The notes: generated by a model not told the origin, from the sequence alone. A stretch of DNA of 56,040 nt from an uncultured Clostridia bacterium (GCA_934119935.1 CAKOSX010000009.1:1-56040); one strand, 5' to 3'. Shown: positions 1 through 7,928, numbered from the stretch's first letter. Numbers and translations: made by a program.

Positions 1-121
1 ATAAGATATCTCATATCGTAAGGTAGTAAGATTCCATAAAGACTATGTGGTTGATAGGTTGGAGGTGTAAGTGTAGTGATACATTGAGCTGACCAATACT
101 AATAAATCGAGGGCTTAACCA
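1..121 (+). rRNA. 23S rRNA, 3' end (partial)
   Basis: The first ~120 bases match the conserved 3' end of bacterial 23S rRNA, including GAGCTGACCAATACTAAT and the terminal GGGCTTAACC. The gene is cut by the window start, and the exact 3' end is uncertain by a few bases. A 5S gene follows about 165 bases downstream, so this is the distal part of an rRNA operon. Confidence 0.93.
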
Positions 122-285
122 CTAATATAAATAAAGAGGTTTACGAATAAATTCTTCTATGTATTTTTGAGTGTGCTTTAAAGATTATTAAATAATTAAT
201 AAATTTTAAAAAATATTTGAAAATACTATTTACAAATTATAAATTTAATGGTATCATATCAAATATGAAAAGCAGACATTACTTT

Positions 286-401
286 TCTGGTGATTATTAC
301 TAAGAGGAAATACCTGTTCCCATTCCGAACACAGAAGTCAAGCTCTTAAGTGCCGACAATACCTACGAGTTACCTTGTTGGAAAGATAGGTTGTCGCCAG
401 A
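286..401 (+). rRNA. 5S rRNA
   Basis: The ends pair as a terminal stem (TCTGGTGA with TCGCCAGA). The interior carries the conserved 5S signature CCTGTTCCCATTCCGAAC and the AGTTA-type loop. Length is about 116 nt, normal for 5S. It lies after the 23S gene and 10 bases before tRNA-Asn, as in a standard rrn operon. Confidence 0.94.
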
Positions 402-411
402 TTTTATATAT

Positions 412-731
412 TCCTCGTTAGCTCAGTCGGTAGAGCGCTCGGCTGTAAAGCAGATTGTTTAAAACTATTTGCAATCAGAAGTTAGCAGCTCTATGGAGAA
501 ATCCTTAGATGAAGAAGGTGGCTAAATCGGTGAAACTCTTAACAGATAATGCTGAAGACAATACCGAGCAAGGCGTAAGCTATGTGTAGAGACTTTACAC
601 CACCTACCTAAGTCAATCGATATGGTAAAGAGAAAGTCCAGACTACAAATTATAAATAATATAATGTTAATGAAAATTAATGTAGTGCAGTAACCGATAG
701 GTCGTCCGTTCAAGTCGGACACGAGGAGCCA
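412..731 (+). tRNA. tRNA-Asn(GTT) interrupted by a group I intron
   Basis: The exons 412-446 and 691-731 make a 76-nt tRNA with encoded CCA. Acceptor stem TCCTCGT pairs with ACGAGGA, the D arm GCTC with GAGC, and the T stem GTCCG with CGGAC around TTCAAGT. Joined exons give the anticodon loop CTGTTAA, so the anticodon is GTT (Asn). Without removing the insert the gene would read GTA, but the short variable loop is wrong for bacterial tRNA-Tyr, which supports Asn plus an intron. The anticodon stem has one C-T mismatch at its outer pair (27-43). A terminator follows directly. Confidence 0.9.
447..690 (+). ncRNA. Group I self-splicing intron in the tRNA-Asn anticodon
   Basis: The 244-nt insert lies between anticodon bases T35 and T36. 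The 5' exon ends in CTGT, which can pair with GCAG just inside the intron across a short AAA loop, leaving the U-G wobble expected at a group I 5' splice site. The last intron base is G. Internal core-like strings include AATCGGTGAAACTCT (P element), AATACCGAGC (Q), GAGACTTT (R side of P7) and AAAGTCCAGACTAC (S side), with GACTTT/AAAGTC able to form P7. It has no ORF, so it is a minimal ribozyme, resembling IA-type introns of Firmicutes and their phages. The subgroup is inference. Confidence 0.85.
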
Positions 732-732
732 T

Positions 733-775
733 AATAATCTGAAATCTAGCAATGGATATTCAGATTATTTTTTTA
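733..775 (+). terminator. Rho-independent terminator after tRNA-Asn
   Basis: AATAATCTGAA pairs perfectly with TTCAGATTATT (759-769), followed by a run of T. It ends the rrn-tRNA transcript. Confidence 0.88.
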
Positions 776-1110
776 TTTAATTTAAGTAATTCGACCTTTT
801 ACGACAAAAACTATAAAGATTTATTATATAATAGGTTTGTTATGAAATGTGCCAAGAAATCCAAATGGAATTCGTAATTATGATGAAGCTTCTTGTAAAA
901 GAATAGAGTTTATAAAATTAATCTTTATACTGAATTTGAAGAAGGGAAAAGAGAAGATTTTACAGAGACAAAATAGTACAAAACAGATAATTATTAAAAA
1001 ATAAGCCGAAATGAGGTTTATCTTATTGATAATTATCTGTTTTTTTGTTATAAATAATTCATATGTGACTAAATAAAAATTTTTACGTCAGTATATATGA
1101 AGGAGATATT
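776..1110. other. Gene-free stretch before the sigma factor operon
   Basis: No ORF with homology or a good ribosome binding site was found in these 335 bases. A terminator-like hairpin sits at 981-1047. The sigma factor's ribosome binding site AAGGAG is at 1100-1105. A short read-through (residues RNYDEASCKRIE, near 873-910) could be a relic of a gene, but I cannot identify it. Confidence 0.5.
981..1047 (+). terminator. Terminator-like nested hairpin
   Basis: ACAGATAATTA (983-993) pairs with TAATTATCTGT (1030-1040). A nested AATAAG/CTTATT pair lies inside, and a run of seven T follows. No gene immediately upstream is recognised, so it may terminate an unannotated or decayed transcript. Confidence 0.7.
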
Positions 1111-1665
1111 ATGGAAGACAACGAAATAATTGAACTTTACTGGAAGCGAGACGAAGTGGCAATACAAGAAACAGATAAGAAATATGGAAAATATTGTAGT
1201 AAGATAGCTTATAACATATTAGCAAATGTTGAAGATTCAGAAGAATGTGTTAATGATACATATTTGCATGCATGGAATGCGCTTCCTCCTAATAGACCTA
1301 GCATTTTTAAGGCTTTCTTGGCAAAGATTACAAGAAATTTGGCTCTTGATAAGTATGATAGTAAAACTGCACAAAAAAGGAATAATTCAATGGATTTAGT
1401 TTATGAAGAATTAGAAGATTGCATACCAGCGAATAGTATAGATAAAGAAATTGAATATAATGAGCTTGTGAAAGAGATTAATATGTTTTTAGGAGATTTA
1501 CCAAAAGAGAAGAGAGTTGTATTTCTCGAGAGGTATTGGTATATGAGTTCGATTAAAGATATAGCAACAAAACATAAGCAAAAAGAAAGTAAAACAAAAA
1601 TGGAATTATTAAGGATGAGAAATGCCTTAAGAAAATATTTAGAAGAAAGGTGTGAAGTGGTATGA
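1111..1665 (+). CDS. ECF-type RNA polymerase sigma factor
   Basis: This 184-aa protein has the two-domain layout of extracytoplasmic-function sigma-70 factors. Region 2 lies around residues 20-90, with the AYNIL...DSEECVNDTYLHAW block that binds core polymerase and the -10 element. Region 4 lies around residues 115-175, with LPKEKRVVFLERYWYM and a helix-turn-helix. It would redirect RNA polymerase to a small regulon in response to an envelope or other stress. The start is set by AAGGAG at 1100-1105. Its last codons overlap the next gene, a membrane protein that is probably its anti-sigma partner. The signal sensed is unknown. Confidence 0.88.
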   Translation: MEDNEIIELYWKRDEVAIQETDKKYGKYCSKIAYNILANVEDSEECVNDTYLHAWNALPPNRPSIFKAFLAKITRNLALDKYDSKTAQKRNNSMDLVYEELEDCIPANSIDKEIEYNELVKEINMFLGDLPKEKRVVFLERYWYMSSIKDIATKHKQKESKTKMELLRMRNALRKYLEERCEVV

Positions 1666-2390
1666 ATTCAAAAGATTTATTAAGAGCTCTTGGCAATATT
1701 GATGATAAATATCTAGATGAAGAATATGAGACACCAAAAGAGAAAAATAAAAAAGAATTTTATATGAAGATTATTAGAAATAAAAAAATTATCTATGGTT
1801 TATCATCGGCTTGTGCAGTATTTATATTAGGTGTTGGAATATTAGCTGTACAGAAAAAGTCGAATAATAACATGATGAAAGCTGAAAATGAAGGAATGGT
1901 TAGTAGTCAAAATATGAATGTAATGCTAGAAATTAATCCGATGCAAGGTGCTTCAATGGCAAAATTGGATGCAGACGTGGAAACTGTTGAAATAAATAGC
2001 TTGCCAGAAAAATTTGAATTTATTAATAATATAAAATTACCAAGTGAATATAAATTAGATAACAGCTATGAGATTTATACAAGAGAAAACTATGATGATG
2101 CTGAATGTAGCTTATTACATGATTATGTATTTAATTATAGTAAAGACTGTGAAAATAGTATTAAAGTAGCTTTTTCGGAGATAGGAGAGCCAATAAGAGA
2201 TTGTTTTTTAGAGGATAGTGATAAGGTATCAAAAATTGGTGATATAGATGTTATTATATCTCAATATGAAAAGATGTATGAAGCAACGTTTAAATGTAAA
2301 GAAATATATTTTGATATAGAAACAAACGGAATAACAGAAGAAGAATTGGTAAATTTATTAGAAAGTATAATAAAAGGTGATATAAAATAA
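1662..2390 (+). CDS. Membrane protein, probable anti-sigma partner of the ECF sigma factor
   Basis: This 242-aa protein has a charged cytoplasmic N-terminus (about residues 1-40), one membrane segment (about 42-64, YGLSSACAVFILGVGILAV) and an extracytoplasmic domain of about 175 residues. The ATG overlaps the sigma factor stop (ATGA), so the two genes are translationally coupled. That arrangement and topology are typical of anti-sigma factors that hold an ECF sigma at the membrane. I see no recognised anti-sigma motif such as a zinc-binding HxxxCxxC, so the role rests on context. A terminator follows. Confidence 0.65.
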   Translation: MNSKDLLRALGNIDDKYLDEEYETPKEKNKKEFYMKIIRNKKIIYGLSSACAVFILGVGILAVQKKSNNNMMKAENEGMVSSQNMNVMLEINPMQGASMAKLDADVETVEINSLPEKFEFINNIKLPSEYKLDNSYEIYTRENYDDAECSLLHDYVFNYSKDCENSIKVAFSEIGEPIRDCFLEDSDKVSKIGDIDVIISQYEKMYEATFKCKEIYFDIETNGITEEELVNLLESIIKGDIK

Positions 2391-2400
2391 GAAATGAAGG

Positions 2401-2425
2401 ATCATACGAAAAGTATGATTTTTTA
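2401..2425 (+). terminator. Rho-independent terminator of the sigma/anti-sigma operon
   Basis: ATCATAC pairs with GTATGAT around a short A-rich loop, followed by TTTTTTATTTT. It lies 10 bases after the stop of the anti-sigma-like gene. Confidence 0.9.
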
Positions 2426-2508
2426 TTTTACATATTAAAAGTTGATAATTATGAAATTTTATGATATAAATTAAATAAAAATTGACAACTTATGTGGGAG
2501 TTTATATT

Positions 2509-2829
2509 ATGAAGATAATAACACTATGTGGAAGTTTGAGATTTCAAGAATATATGATGCGTATTGCTGAAGAAATGGCGTTGTTAGGCAATTGCATTCT
2601 TACTCCAATATATCCGACTTCTAAAAATTCAGAAAGAACAGAAGAACAATTAGAAATGTTAAAAGAAGAGCACTTTAAGAAAATAGAATTATCTGATGCT
2701 ATACTGGTGATAAATGTAGATGATTATATTGGATATAGTACAAATTTAGAAATAGAATATGCAAAAAAATTAAATAAGGAAATTTTATATTATACAGACT
2801 TGATAAAAAATAAAATAATAAAAATATAA
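2509..2829 (+). CDS. Nucleoside 2-deoxyribosyltransferase-like protein
   Basis: This protein of about 106 aa opens with MKIITLCGSLRF, the beta-strand-loop typical of nucleoside 2-deoxyribosyltransferase and DUF4406-like Rossmann folds. It continues with an IELSDAILVINVDDYIG segment and SxxLEIEYAKKLNKEI, which resemble the family's substrate-binding Asp and catalytic Glu region. Family members cleave or exchange the base of deoxynucleosides, or act in nucleotide salvage. The substrate cannot be told here. A longer reading from a TTG at 2482 is possible, but ATG 2509 follows GTGGGAG at 2494-2500 and begins exactly at the conserved fold. The next gene follows at 18 bases. Confidence 0.7.
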   Translation: MKIITLCGSLRFQEYMMRIAEEMALLGNCILTPIYPTSKNSERTEEQLEMLKEEHFKKIELSDAILVINVDDYIGYSTNLEIEYAKKLNKEILYYTDLIKNKIIKI

Positions 2830-2847
2830 TAAAAGGAGGAACAGTAA

Positions 2848-3132
2848 ATGATAAAACATATTGTAATGTGGAAATTCAAAGATGGTGAAGAGGAGAATAT
2901 GAAAAAATTTTTAGAAGGATTAAATAGTTTAAAAAATATAATTCCAGAAATAAAATATATGGAAACTGGGATAAATATAAACCCTAAAAATAACTATGAT
3001 GCAATATTAATTTCTGAATTTGAAACTATGGAAGATTTAGAAAAATATAAAAATAATCCTGAACATGTGAAAGTATCAGCTTTATGTAAGCAAATAAGAG
3101 TTGATAGACAAGCAATAGATTATGAGCTTTAA
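2848..3132 (+). CDS. Dabb (stress-responsive alpha/beta barrel) family protein
   Basis: This 94-aa protein has the whole Dabb domain pattern: MIKHIVMWKFKDG at the start, a central LKNIIPEIKYMETGINI and a C-terminal YKNNPEHVKV segment. Dabb proteins are small dimeric ferredoxin-like barrels whose biochemical role in bacteria is mostly unknown. AAAGGAGGAA supports the ATG at 2848. It is probably co-transcribed with the upstream transferase-like gene. Confidence 0.85.
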   Translation: MIKHIVMWKFKDGEEENMKKFLEGLNSLKNIIPEIKYMETGININPKNNYDAILISEFETMEDLEKYKNNPEHVKVSALCKQIRVDRQAIDYEL

Positions 3133-3165
3133 ATGGTATTAAAAAATGTAGCATACACACTATAG

Positions 3166-3199
3166 ACTATTACTGCCTGACTAATAAGGCAGTAATAGT
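3166..3199 (+). terminator. Strong inverted repeat between the Dabb gene and mntP
   Basis: ACTATTACTGCCT (3166-3178) pairs perfectly with AGGCAGTAATAGT (3187-3199). The T run after it is weak, so it is either a poor terminator or a structured mntP leader. I did not find the yybP-ykoY (manganese riboswitch) consensus in it. Confidence 0.6.
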
Positions 3200-3251
3200 T
3201 TGTGCTATAGAAGAATATATAGTATTAACTTAGGAAAAGAAAGGTTTTTAT

Positions 3252-3818
3252 ATGGGAGTAATAGAAATTTTTTTAATTAGTTTAGGACTTGCAATGGATG
3301 CTTTTGCTGTATCTGTCTGCAAGGGTTTAGCAATGAAAAAAATGAACTGGAAAAAGGCAATAATTATAGGTTTGTATTTTGGTGTATTTCAAGCTGTAAT
3401 GCCAATCATTGGATTCTTTTTAGGAACTACATTTGAAGGATTTATAACAAATGTAGATCACTGGGTTGCCTTTATTTTATTAGTTGTGATAGGAATAAAC
3501 ATGGTAAAGGAAGCCTTTGAGAAAGAAAGTGAAAATAGAAACGACAATGTAGATATGAAAACAATGATTGTTTTATCAATAGCAACTAGTATAGATGCCT
3601 TGGCAATAGGAATAACATTTGCTTGTCTAAAAATGCATATATTGGTGCCGGTTATAACAATAGGAGTTATTACCTTTATAATTTCGGTGATAGGAGTAAA
3701 AATTGGAAATCGTTTTGGTGATAAATACGAAAAAAAAGCTGAAATTATGGGTGGAGTAATATTAATTTTATTAGGAATAAAAATATTATTAGAACATTTG
3801 GGAATAATAAATTTTTAA
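3252..3818 (+). CDS. mntP: Manganese efflux pump MntP
   Basis: This 188-aa membrane protein has six predicted segments and the two family repeats: the first around LAMDAFAVSVCKG (residues 13-25) and the second around IATSIDALAIGITFA (about 115-129). These carry the conserved acidic residues of the MntP (DUF204) transporters that export Mn2+ and protect against manganese excess. Length matches the family (about 185-190 aa). AAAGAAAGG precedes the ATG. The gene is alone, behind a strong hairpin. Confidence 0.93.
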   Translation: MGVIEIFLISLGLAMDAFAVSVCKGLAMKKMNWKKAIIIGLYFGVFQAVMPIIGFFLGTTFEGFITNVDHWVAFILLVVIGINMVKEAFEKESENRNDNVDMKTMIVLSIATSIDALAIGITFACLKMHILVPVITIGVITFIISVIGVKIGNRFGDKYEKKAEIMGGVILILLGIKILLEHLGIINF

Positions 3819-3884
3819 AATGTATTGTAATGTGAATCTATAAAGTATATAATAATACAAAAAGAAAATGAAGGAGAAAACTAT

Positions 3885-4451
3885 ATGAAAAAATCTTTAA
3901 TTGTTTTAATTGTAATTATTGCTATTGTTGTAGTAATAGGAGGAGCGTTAATTAGTGGCTATAATGGAATGGTTACAAAAAGAGAAGCTGTAGACACAGC
4001 ATATTCTAATTTAGATGTAACATTACAAAGAAGAGCCGATTTAATTCCTAATTTAGTAAATACGGTAAAAGGCTATACAAGCCATGAGACTGCTGCTATC
4101 GAGCAAGTAACAAATGCTAGAACAAAATATTTAAATTCATCAACTACAGATGAAAAAATAGAAGCTAATAATGAAATTTCAAAGGCATTATCTAATTTAT
4201 TGGTGGTTGTGGAAAATTATCCAGACTTAAAAGCATCAACCAATTTTACACAGCTTTCTGATGAATTAAGTGGAACAGAAAACAGAATTGCTGTTGCAAG
4301 AAGAGACTATAATGATGCTGTTAAAACTTACAATTTATCTATAAAAAAATTTCCTAATAGCATATTAGCAGGAATGTTTGGATTTGAAACTGCAACATAT
4401 TTTGAAGCAAGTGAATCAAGCAAAGATGTACCAAATGTATCTTTTGAATAA
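3885..4451 (+). CDS. LemA family protein
   Basis: This 188-aa protein has an N-terminal membrane segment (residues 5-27) followed by the LemA core, with YSNLDVTLQRRADLIPNLVNTVKGY and a coiled helical bundle ending in the FEASESSKDVPNVSFE-type tail. LemA proteins have an extracytoplasmic helical domain anchored by one helix. Their exact function is unknown. The next gene, a TPM-domain protein, is a common neighbour of lemA in bacteria and follows at about 40 bases, so the two are probably one operon. AAGGAG precedes the ATG. Confidence 0.92.
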   Translation: MKKSLIVLIVIIAIVVVIGGALISGYNGMVTKREAVDTAYSNLDVTLQRRADLIPNLVNTVKGYTSHETAAIEQVTNARTKYLNSSTTDEKIEANNEISKALSNLLVVVENYPDLKASTNFTQLSDELSGTENRIAVARRDYNDAVKTYNLSIKKFPNSILAGMFGFETATYFEASESSKDVPNVSFE

Positions 4452-4490
4452 AAATGAATAAAAAAGGAGAAAAATTAGGAGTTATTGAAT

Positions 4491-5402
4491 GTGAAAAATG
4501 AAATAACTTCTAATTTATTAATTAATATGAAAAAGAGAAAATTTTTAGTAGGATGTTTAATTTTTATAGTATTTTGTTTAGCTATTTTTAATAAATCGAA
4601 TGCTGTTGTTAGTCAAACAAGTGATTTTTATGTGAATGACTCGGCAGGAGTACTAGATAGCAGCCTTAAAGCTTATATAATATCAACAAATAAATCTTTA
4701 TATTCTCAGACTGGTGCACAAATAGTTGTTGTAACAGTAAATAGCTTGGATGGATATGCTATAGAGGATTATGCAAATAAACTATTTCGACAGTACGGAA
4801 TTGGAGATAAAAGCAAGAATAATGGTGTGTTGATTTTGCTTTCAATTCAAGATAGAAAATGCAGAATTGAAGTTGGTTACGGTTTAGAAGGAACATTAAC
4901 TGACGGAAAAACTGGCAGAATTCAAGATAATTATATGGTTCCATACTTTAAAAACGATAACTGGCAGGATGGGATAAAAAATGGTTATAATGCAGTTTTA
5001 CAAGAAGTAAAGAACGAATACAATGTAGCTGTTGATGGTAGTACGGAACCTGTAAAAAATGAAGAGACAGAAAAATTCGATAAATTAGCAACTATATTTA
5101 CAATTTTGATTATACCATGTTCAATGGTTTCTATATTTAATAGAAAAGTAAAAAAGGTTATAAGAATTATTTCGGGCGTCTCAGCTATTTTGAGCTTTAT
5201 ACTACTTATGTTTTTATATAGTGATATTTGGTTAATGACATTTATAACTAGTGTGTTTCTATTTCTTGTAACAATAAGCTCTAACAGAGGTGGTCGATAT
5301 GGAGGAGGCTTTGGAGGAGGAGGATTCTCATCAGGTTCTTCAGGAGGATCCTTCGGTGGTGGAGGCTCATCTGGAGGCGGAGGTTCTTCGAGAAGCTTCT
5401 AA
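4491..5402 (+). CDS. TPM-domain membrane protein (YgcG family)
   Basis: A signal peptide or anchor (about residues 13-35) is followed by a TPM domain (about 45-165, with VNDSAGVLDS, GAQIVVVTVNSL and RKCRIEVGYGLEGTLTDGKTGRI). Two membrane helices (about 200-260) and a Gly/Ser-rich tail come next. TPM proteins are found with LemA and have been linked to membrane or photosystem repair; the precise role is unresolved. The start is GTG 4491, 9 bases after AGGAG; a TTG at 4485 is too close to it. A short palindromic repeat begins right after the stop. Confidence 0.85.
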   Translation: MKNEITSNLLINMKKRKFLVGCLIFIVFCLAIFNKSNAVVSQTSDFYVNDSAGVLDSSLKAYIISTNKSLYSQTGAQIVVVTVNSLDGYAIEDYANKLFRQYGIGDKSKNNGVLILLSIQDRKCRIEVGYGLEGTLTDGKTGRIQDNYMVPYFKNDNWQDGIKNGYNAVLQEVKNEYNVAVDGSTEPVKNEETEKFDKLATIFTILIIPCSMVSIFNRKVKKVIRIISGVSAILSFILLMFLYSDIWLMTFITSVFLFLVTISSNRGGRYGGGFGGGGFSSGSSGGSFGGGGSSGGGGSSRSF

Positions 5403-5412
5403 GTACAATTCG

Positions 5413-5443
5413 GTACAATTCGGGGACGGAGAAAAAAATGTAC
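5413..5443 (+). repeat. Short interspersed repeat family 1, copy 1
   Basis: A 31-bp unit starts GTACAA, contains GGGGACGGAG and an A run, and ends ATGTAC. It is preceded by a 10-bp partial duplication (5403-5412). Five further copies lie at 8710, 8895 (inverted), 29502, 37452 and 37505. Confidence 0.85.
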
Positions 5444-5453
5444 AAAATTATTG

Positions 5454-5482
5454 TTGACAACTTATGGAAATGGTAGTACAAT
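5454..5482 (+). promoter_or_regulatory. Strong sigma-A-type promoter for a small RNA
   Basis: TTGACA (5454-5459) and TACAAT (5477-5482) are separated by 17 bases. There is no ORF behind it before the terminator at 5626-5668, so it should drive a non-coding transcript. Confidence 0.75.
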
Positions 5483-5488
5483 AGTGCC

Positions 5489-5668
5489 TGTCGATTATAG
5501 AGAGAACCTGTAACATTCCGAACCAGAAGGAAACTCTATTTTATAGGATTATATGATTTTAATGCAAATCAAAATACTATAACAATTAGAAGAGTGGCAA
5601 AAAGAATGTACAATAAAAATCATATAATACCAAACTTAAAGTGTAAACTTTTTGTTTGGTATTTTTTC
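5489..5668 (+). ncRNA. Unidentified structured RNA of about 180 nt
   Basis: This region lies between a consensus promoter and a terminator and has no convincing ORF. CTCTAT-type arms around 5498-5540 enclose a TTCC/GGAA hairpin. GGATTATATGATTTT (5546-5560) pairs with AAAATCATATAATACC (5616-5631). The 3' arm of that stem overlaps the 5' arm of the terminator (5626-5635), so the two stems exclude each other, as in an attenuator or riboswitch. I do not recognise it as 6S, SRP, tmRNA or a known riboswitch. It could be an sRNA or a cis-acting leader whose gene has decayed. Confidence 0.55.
5626..5668 (+). terminator. Terminator of the unidentified RNA
   Basis: AATACCAAAC pairs with GTTTGGTATT (5654-5663), followed by T6. 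Its 5' arm is also used by the alternative upstream stem. Confidence 0.85.
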
Positions 5669-5915
5669 CGTGACGAAAATTTTGGAAAAAAGGAGGGTAG
5701 TGCAAAAAAATAGTTAATTTAAAGTAAAAAAGCTAAATTATTTTTAGAAAGAGAAGAAGCATATCAAAAAATTAAAAGTTGTTTGAATTTGCAAGCTATA
5801 CACAATACAACAGGTATGTACATAAAGTAGCATTTGCAATAGAGCTTTTAAATATCATGGTTAGTGCATAATAAAAATGCACGAAAAACTTCTAACTACT
5901 AGAAAGGAAGGAAAA
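5669..5915. other. Stretch with a possible gene relic before the ABC operon
   Basis: A reading frame at about 5733-5830 (KLFLEREEAYQKIKSC) stops, and a similar-looking stretch (YVHKVAFAIELLNIM) continues in another frame to about 5872. No start codon with a ribosome binding site was found. The shift is not at CGG, and the pieces are not recognised. It is probably decayed coding sequence or chance. The ABC gene's ribosome binding site (AAAGGAAGG) lies at its end. Confidence 0.35.
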
Positions 5916-6887
5916 ATGATTGAATTAGAAAATGTTACAAAAACCTACAAGGTTAGCAAAAGAGATGCAGGAATTAAGAATGCATTTAAAAGTTACTTTA
6001 AGAGAGAGTACACGGAAGTGAAGGCACTTGAGAATATTTCGTTTAAGATAAACGAAGGAGAAATGGTCGGATACATTGGACCGAATGGAGCTGGAAAGTC
6101 CACTACAATAAAGATTATGTGTGGAATCTTAACGCCGGATTCAGGCAAATGTATTGTAAATGGTATGGTGCCATATAAAGATAGAAAAGAATACGTAAAA
6201 AATATTGGAGTCGTTTTTGGCAATAGGTCCGGACTCTGGTGGGATGTGCCAGTAGAAGATTCGTTTGAGCTACTAAAAGAGATTTACAATATTTCTGATG
6301 AAAAGTATAAAAAGCAAAAACAGCTTTTGACTGAAATGCTTAATATTAAAGAGATAATTAAGACTCCAACCAGACAGCTGAGTTTAGGGCAAAGAATGAG
6401 ATGCGAAATTGCAGCAGCTTTCTTACATGATCCAAAGATTGTTTTCTTGGATGAACCAACGATTGGATTGGATAGTACGTCTAAGATTGCTGTTAGAGAC
6501 TTTATTAAGAAGATAAACAAAGAAAAAAATACTACAATAATTCTTACAACGCATGATACAGGCGACATAGAAGCTTTAACTAAAAGAATTATTTTAATTG
6601 GAAAAGGCAAACTTTTATTAGATGGAAGTTTGAACAGTCTAACAAAGAAGTATAGCAACAAGATTTTGAATGTTCAATACACTGGAAGGTTGCCAGATAC
6701 AATGCCTCAAATGGAGATATTAGAAAAATCTAAAAATGAGGCGAAAATACAGATTGATGAGAGCAAGATAAAACTTGCTGATGCAATTAACTTTTTATCA
6801 AACAATTTAGAAATTCAAGATTTAGAAATAAAAAATACAAGCATAGACAACATTGTTGCAAATCTATATAAAGAATACCAAATTTAA
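5916..6887 (+). CDS. ABC transporter ATP-binding protein (ABC-2 type exporter)
   Basis: This 323-aa ATPase has Walker A GPNGAGKST (about residue 57), the signature LSLGQRMRCE, Walker B IVFLDEPTIGLD and the switch His in TTHD. A C-terminal domain of about 90 residues follows, as in exporters of the drug and polysaccharide type. The start is ATG 5916 behind AAAGGAAGG; an upstream ATG at 5877 lacks a ribosome binding site. It is followed by two permease genes and forms a three-gene export operon. The substrate is not predictable. Confidence 0.9.
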   Translation: MIELENVTKTYKVSKRDAGIKNAFKSYFKREYTEVKALENISFKINEGEMVGYIGPNGAGKSTTIKIMCGILTPDSGKCIVNGMVPYKDRKEYVKNIGVVFGNRSGLWWDVPVEDSFELLKEIYNISDEKYKKQKQLLTEMLNIKEIIKTPTRQLSLGQRMRCEIAAAFLHDPKIVFLDEPTIGLDSTSKIAVRDFIKKINKEKNTTIILTTHDTGDIEALTKRIILIGKGKLLLDGSLNSLTKKYSNKILNVQYTGRLPDTMPQMEILEKSKNEAKIQIDESKIKLADAINFLSNNLEIQDLEIKNTSIDNIVANLYKEYQI

Positions 6888-6925
6888 TAAATAAGCAAGA
6901 ATTAAATTAGAAGAGGAGGATTTAT

Positions 6926-7840
6926 ATGGAAAATACAGCATTGATTGTAACTAAAGATTCTAGGAATAACGGATTTAATTTCAAAAGAAAGATTACCAAG
7001 ATAATTAAGGACAAAATTGAAACATTGAAAAATAATTTTAGAATTTATGTTGCATATTTTAAAATGAAATTTTTGAATGAGATTCAATACAAAATTGCAG
7101 CGATTGCAGGAATTTTGACACAATTTTCGTGGGGCTTCATGTATGTAATGCTTTATACAGCATTTTTAAAAGAAGGAACAAGCGACTACTCGGTTTCACA
7201 AATGTGCACATACATATGGCTCAACCAAGCTTTTTTCACGATGTTTAATATATGGGCACTAGACAATGAAATACTTGACGAATGCAGAACTGGAATAATA
7301 TCAACAGAACTTATAAAACCGGTTGATCTTTATTACATATGGCATTCAAAAACACTTGGAACGAAACTTGCGAAGGTTACACTTAGAGCAATTCCTATTT
7401 TATTTATTTGTAGTATGCCTTTTATGGGACAATTTAGATTGATGCCACCAGTGAGTTTGGGAGCACTAGGATTATCAATATTTACATTTATTATGTCTGC
7501 AGGGATAATGCTTGCATATATAATGATAATGTATGTTGCGGTTATGAAAACAATTAGCTCGCAAGGAATAAGAACGGCTTTTTATTTGATATTTGATTTT
7601 TGTTCAGGAGGATTAGTTCCAATTCCTTTTATGCCAGATGTAATAGTAAAAGTGTTGAAATTTACGCCGTTCTATTACATGCAAAATATTTCATCAAACA
7701 TTTACAATGGTTATATAACGAATACAGGAGAAATTGTGAAGGCAATTCTATTACAGATTTTCTGGCTTGCTATTTTGACCGCAATAGGAAGAAAAATGAT
7801 GAAAAATCAAATAAGAAAAATAGAAGTAAATGGAGGGTAA
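6926..7840 (+). CDS. ABC-2 family transporter permease, first subunit
   Basis: This 304-aa protein has a basic N-terminal extension (about 50 residues) followed by six predicted membrane segments starting near residue 55 (KIAAIAGILTQFSWGFMYVMLY). It resembles the ABC2_membrane_6/DUF990 permeases, which come as two unequal permeases plus one ATPase. AGGAGG precedes the ATG. Together with the preceding ATPase and the second permease at 7929 it should form a heteromeric exporter. Confidence 0.82.
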   Translation: MENTALIVTKDSRNNGFNFKRKITKIIKDKIETLKNNFRIYVAYFKMKFLNEIQYKIAAIAGILTQFSWGFMYVMLYTAFLKEGTSDYSVSQMCTYIWLNQAFFTMFNIWALDNEILDECRTGIISTELIKPVDLYYIWHSKTLGTKLAKVTLRAIPILFICSMPFMGQFRLMPPVSLGALGLSIFTFIMSAGIMLAYIMIMYVAVMKTISSQGIRTAFYLIFDFCSGGLVPIPFMPDVIVKVLKFTPFYYMQNISSNIYNGYITNTGEIVKAILLQIFWLAILTAIGRKMMKNQIRKIEVNGG

Positions 7841-7882
7841 TTAAAGAATTTTACAAGAGAATACATTAAAATCGTAAAGATT

Positions 7883-7915
7883 TTCGACCTAAAAGGGATG
7901 TCCCTAATGGGCGAA
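7883..7915 (+). repeat. Palindromic repeat family 2, copy 1
   Basis: A 33-bp imperfect palindrome begins TTCGACC, contains GGGATGTCCC and ends GGGCGAA. A second copy, in effect the other orientation, is at 46100-46132. It lies between two permease genes of the same operon, so it is transcribed. Confidence 0.75.
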
Positions 7916-7928
7916 GAAGGGAGCTGAA

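Noticed and set aside
2482..2510. TTGACA at 2482 as a promoter (it shares TTGACAACTTATG with the promoter at 5454)
   Set aside because: Its -10 would overlap the start codon of the downstream gene and the ribosome binding site lies inside, so it cannot serve that gene.
3133..3251. yybP-ykoY manganese riboswitch before mntP
   Set aside because: Only one simple hairpin is present; the conserved riboswitch loops were not found.
5730..5872. A seventh CGG-type frameshift in the relic before the ABC operon
   Set aside because: No CGG is present and the needed shift is +2, so it is more likely decay or chance.
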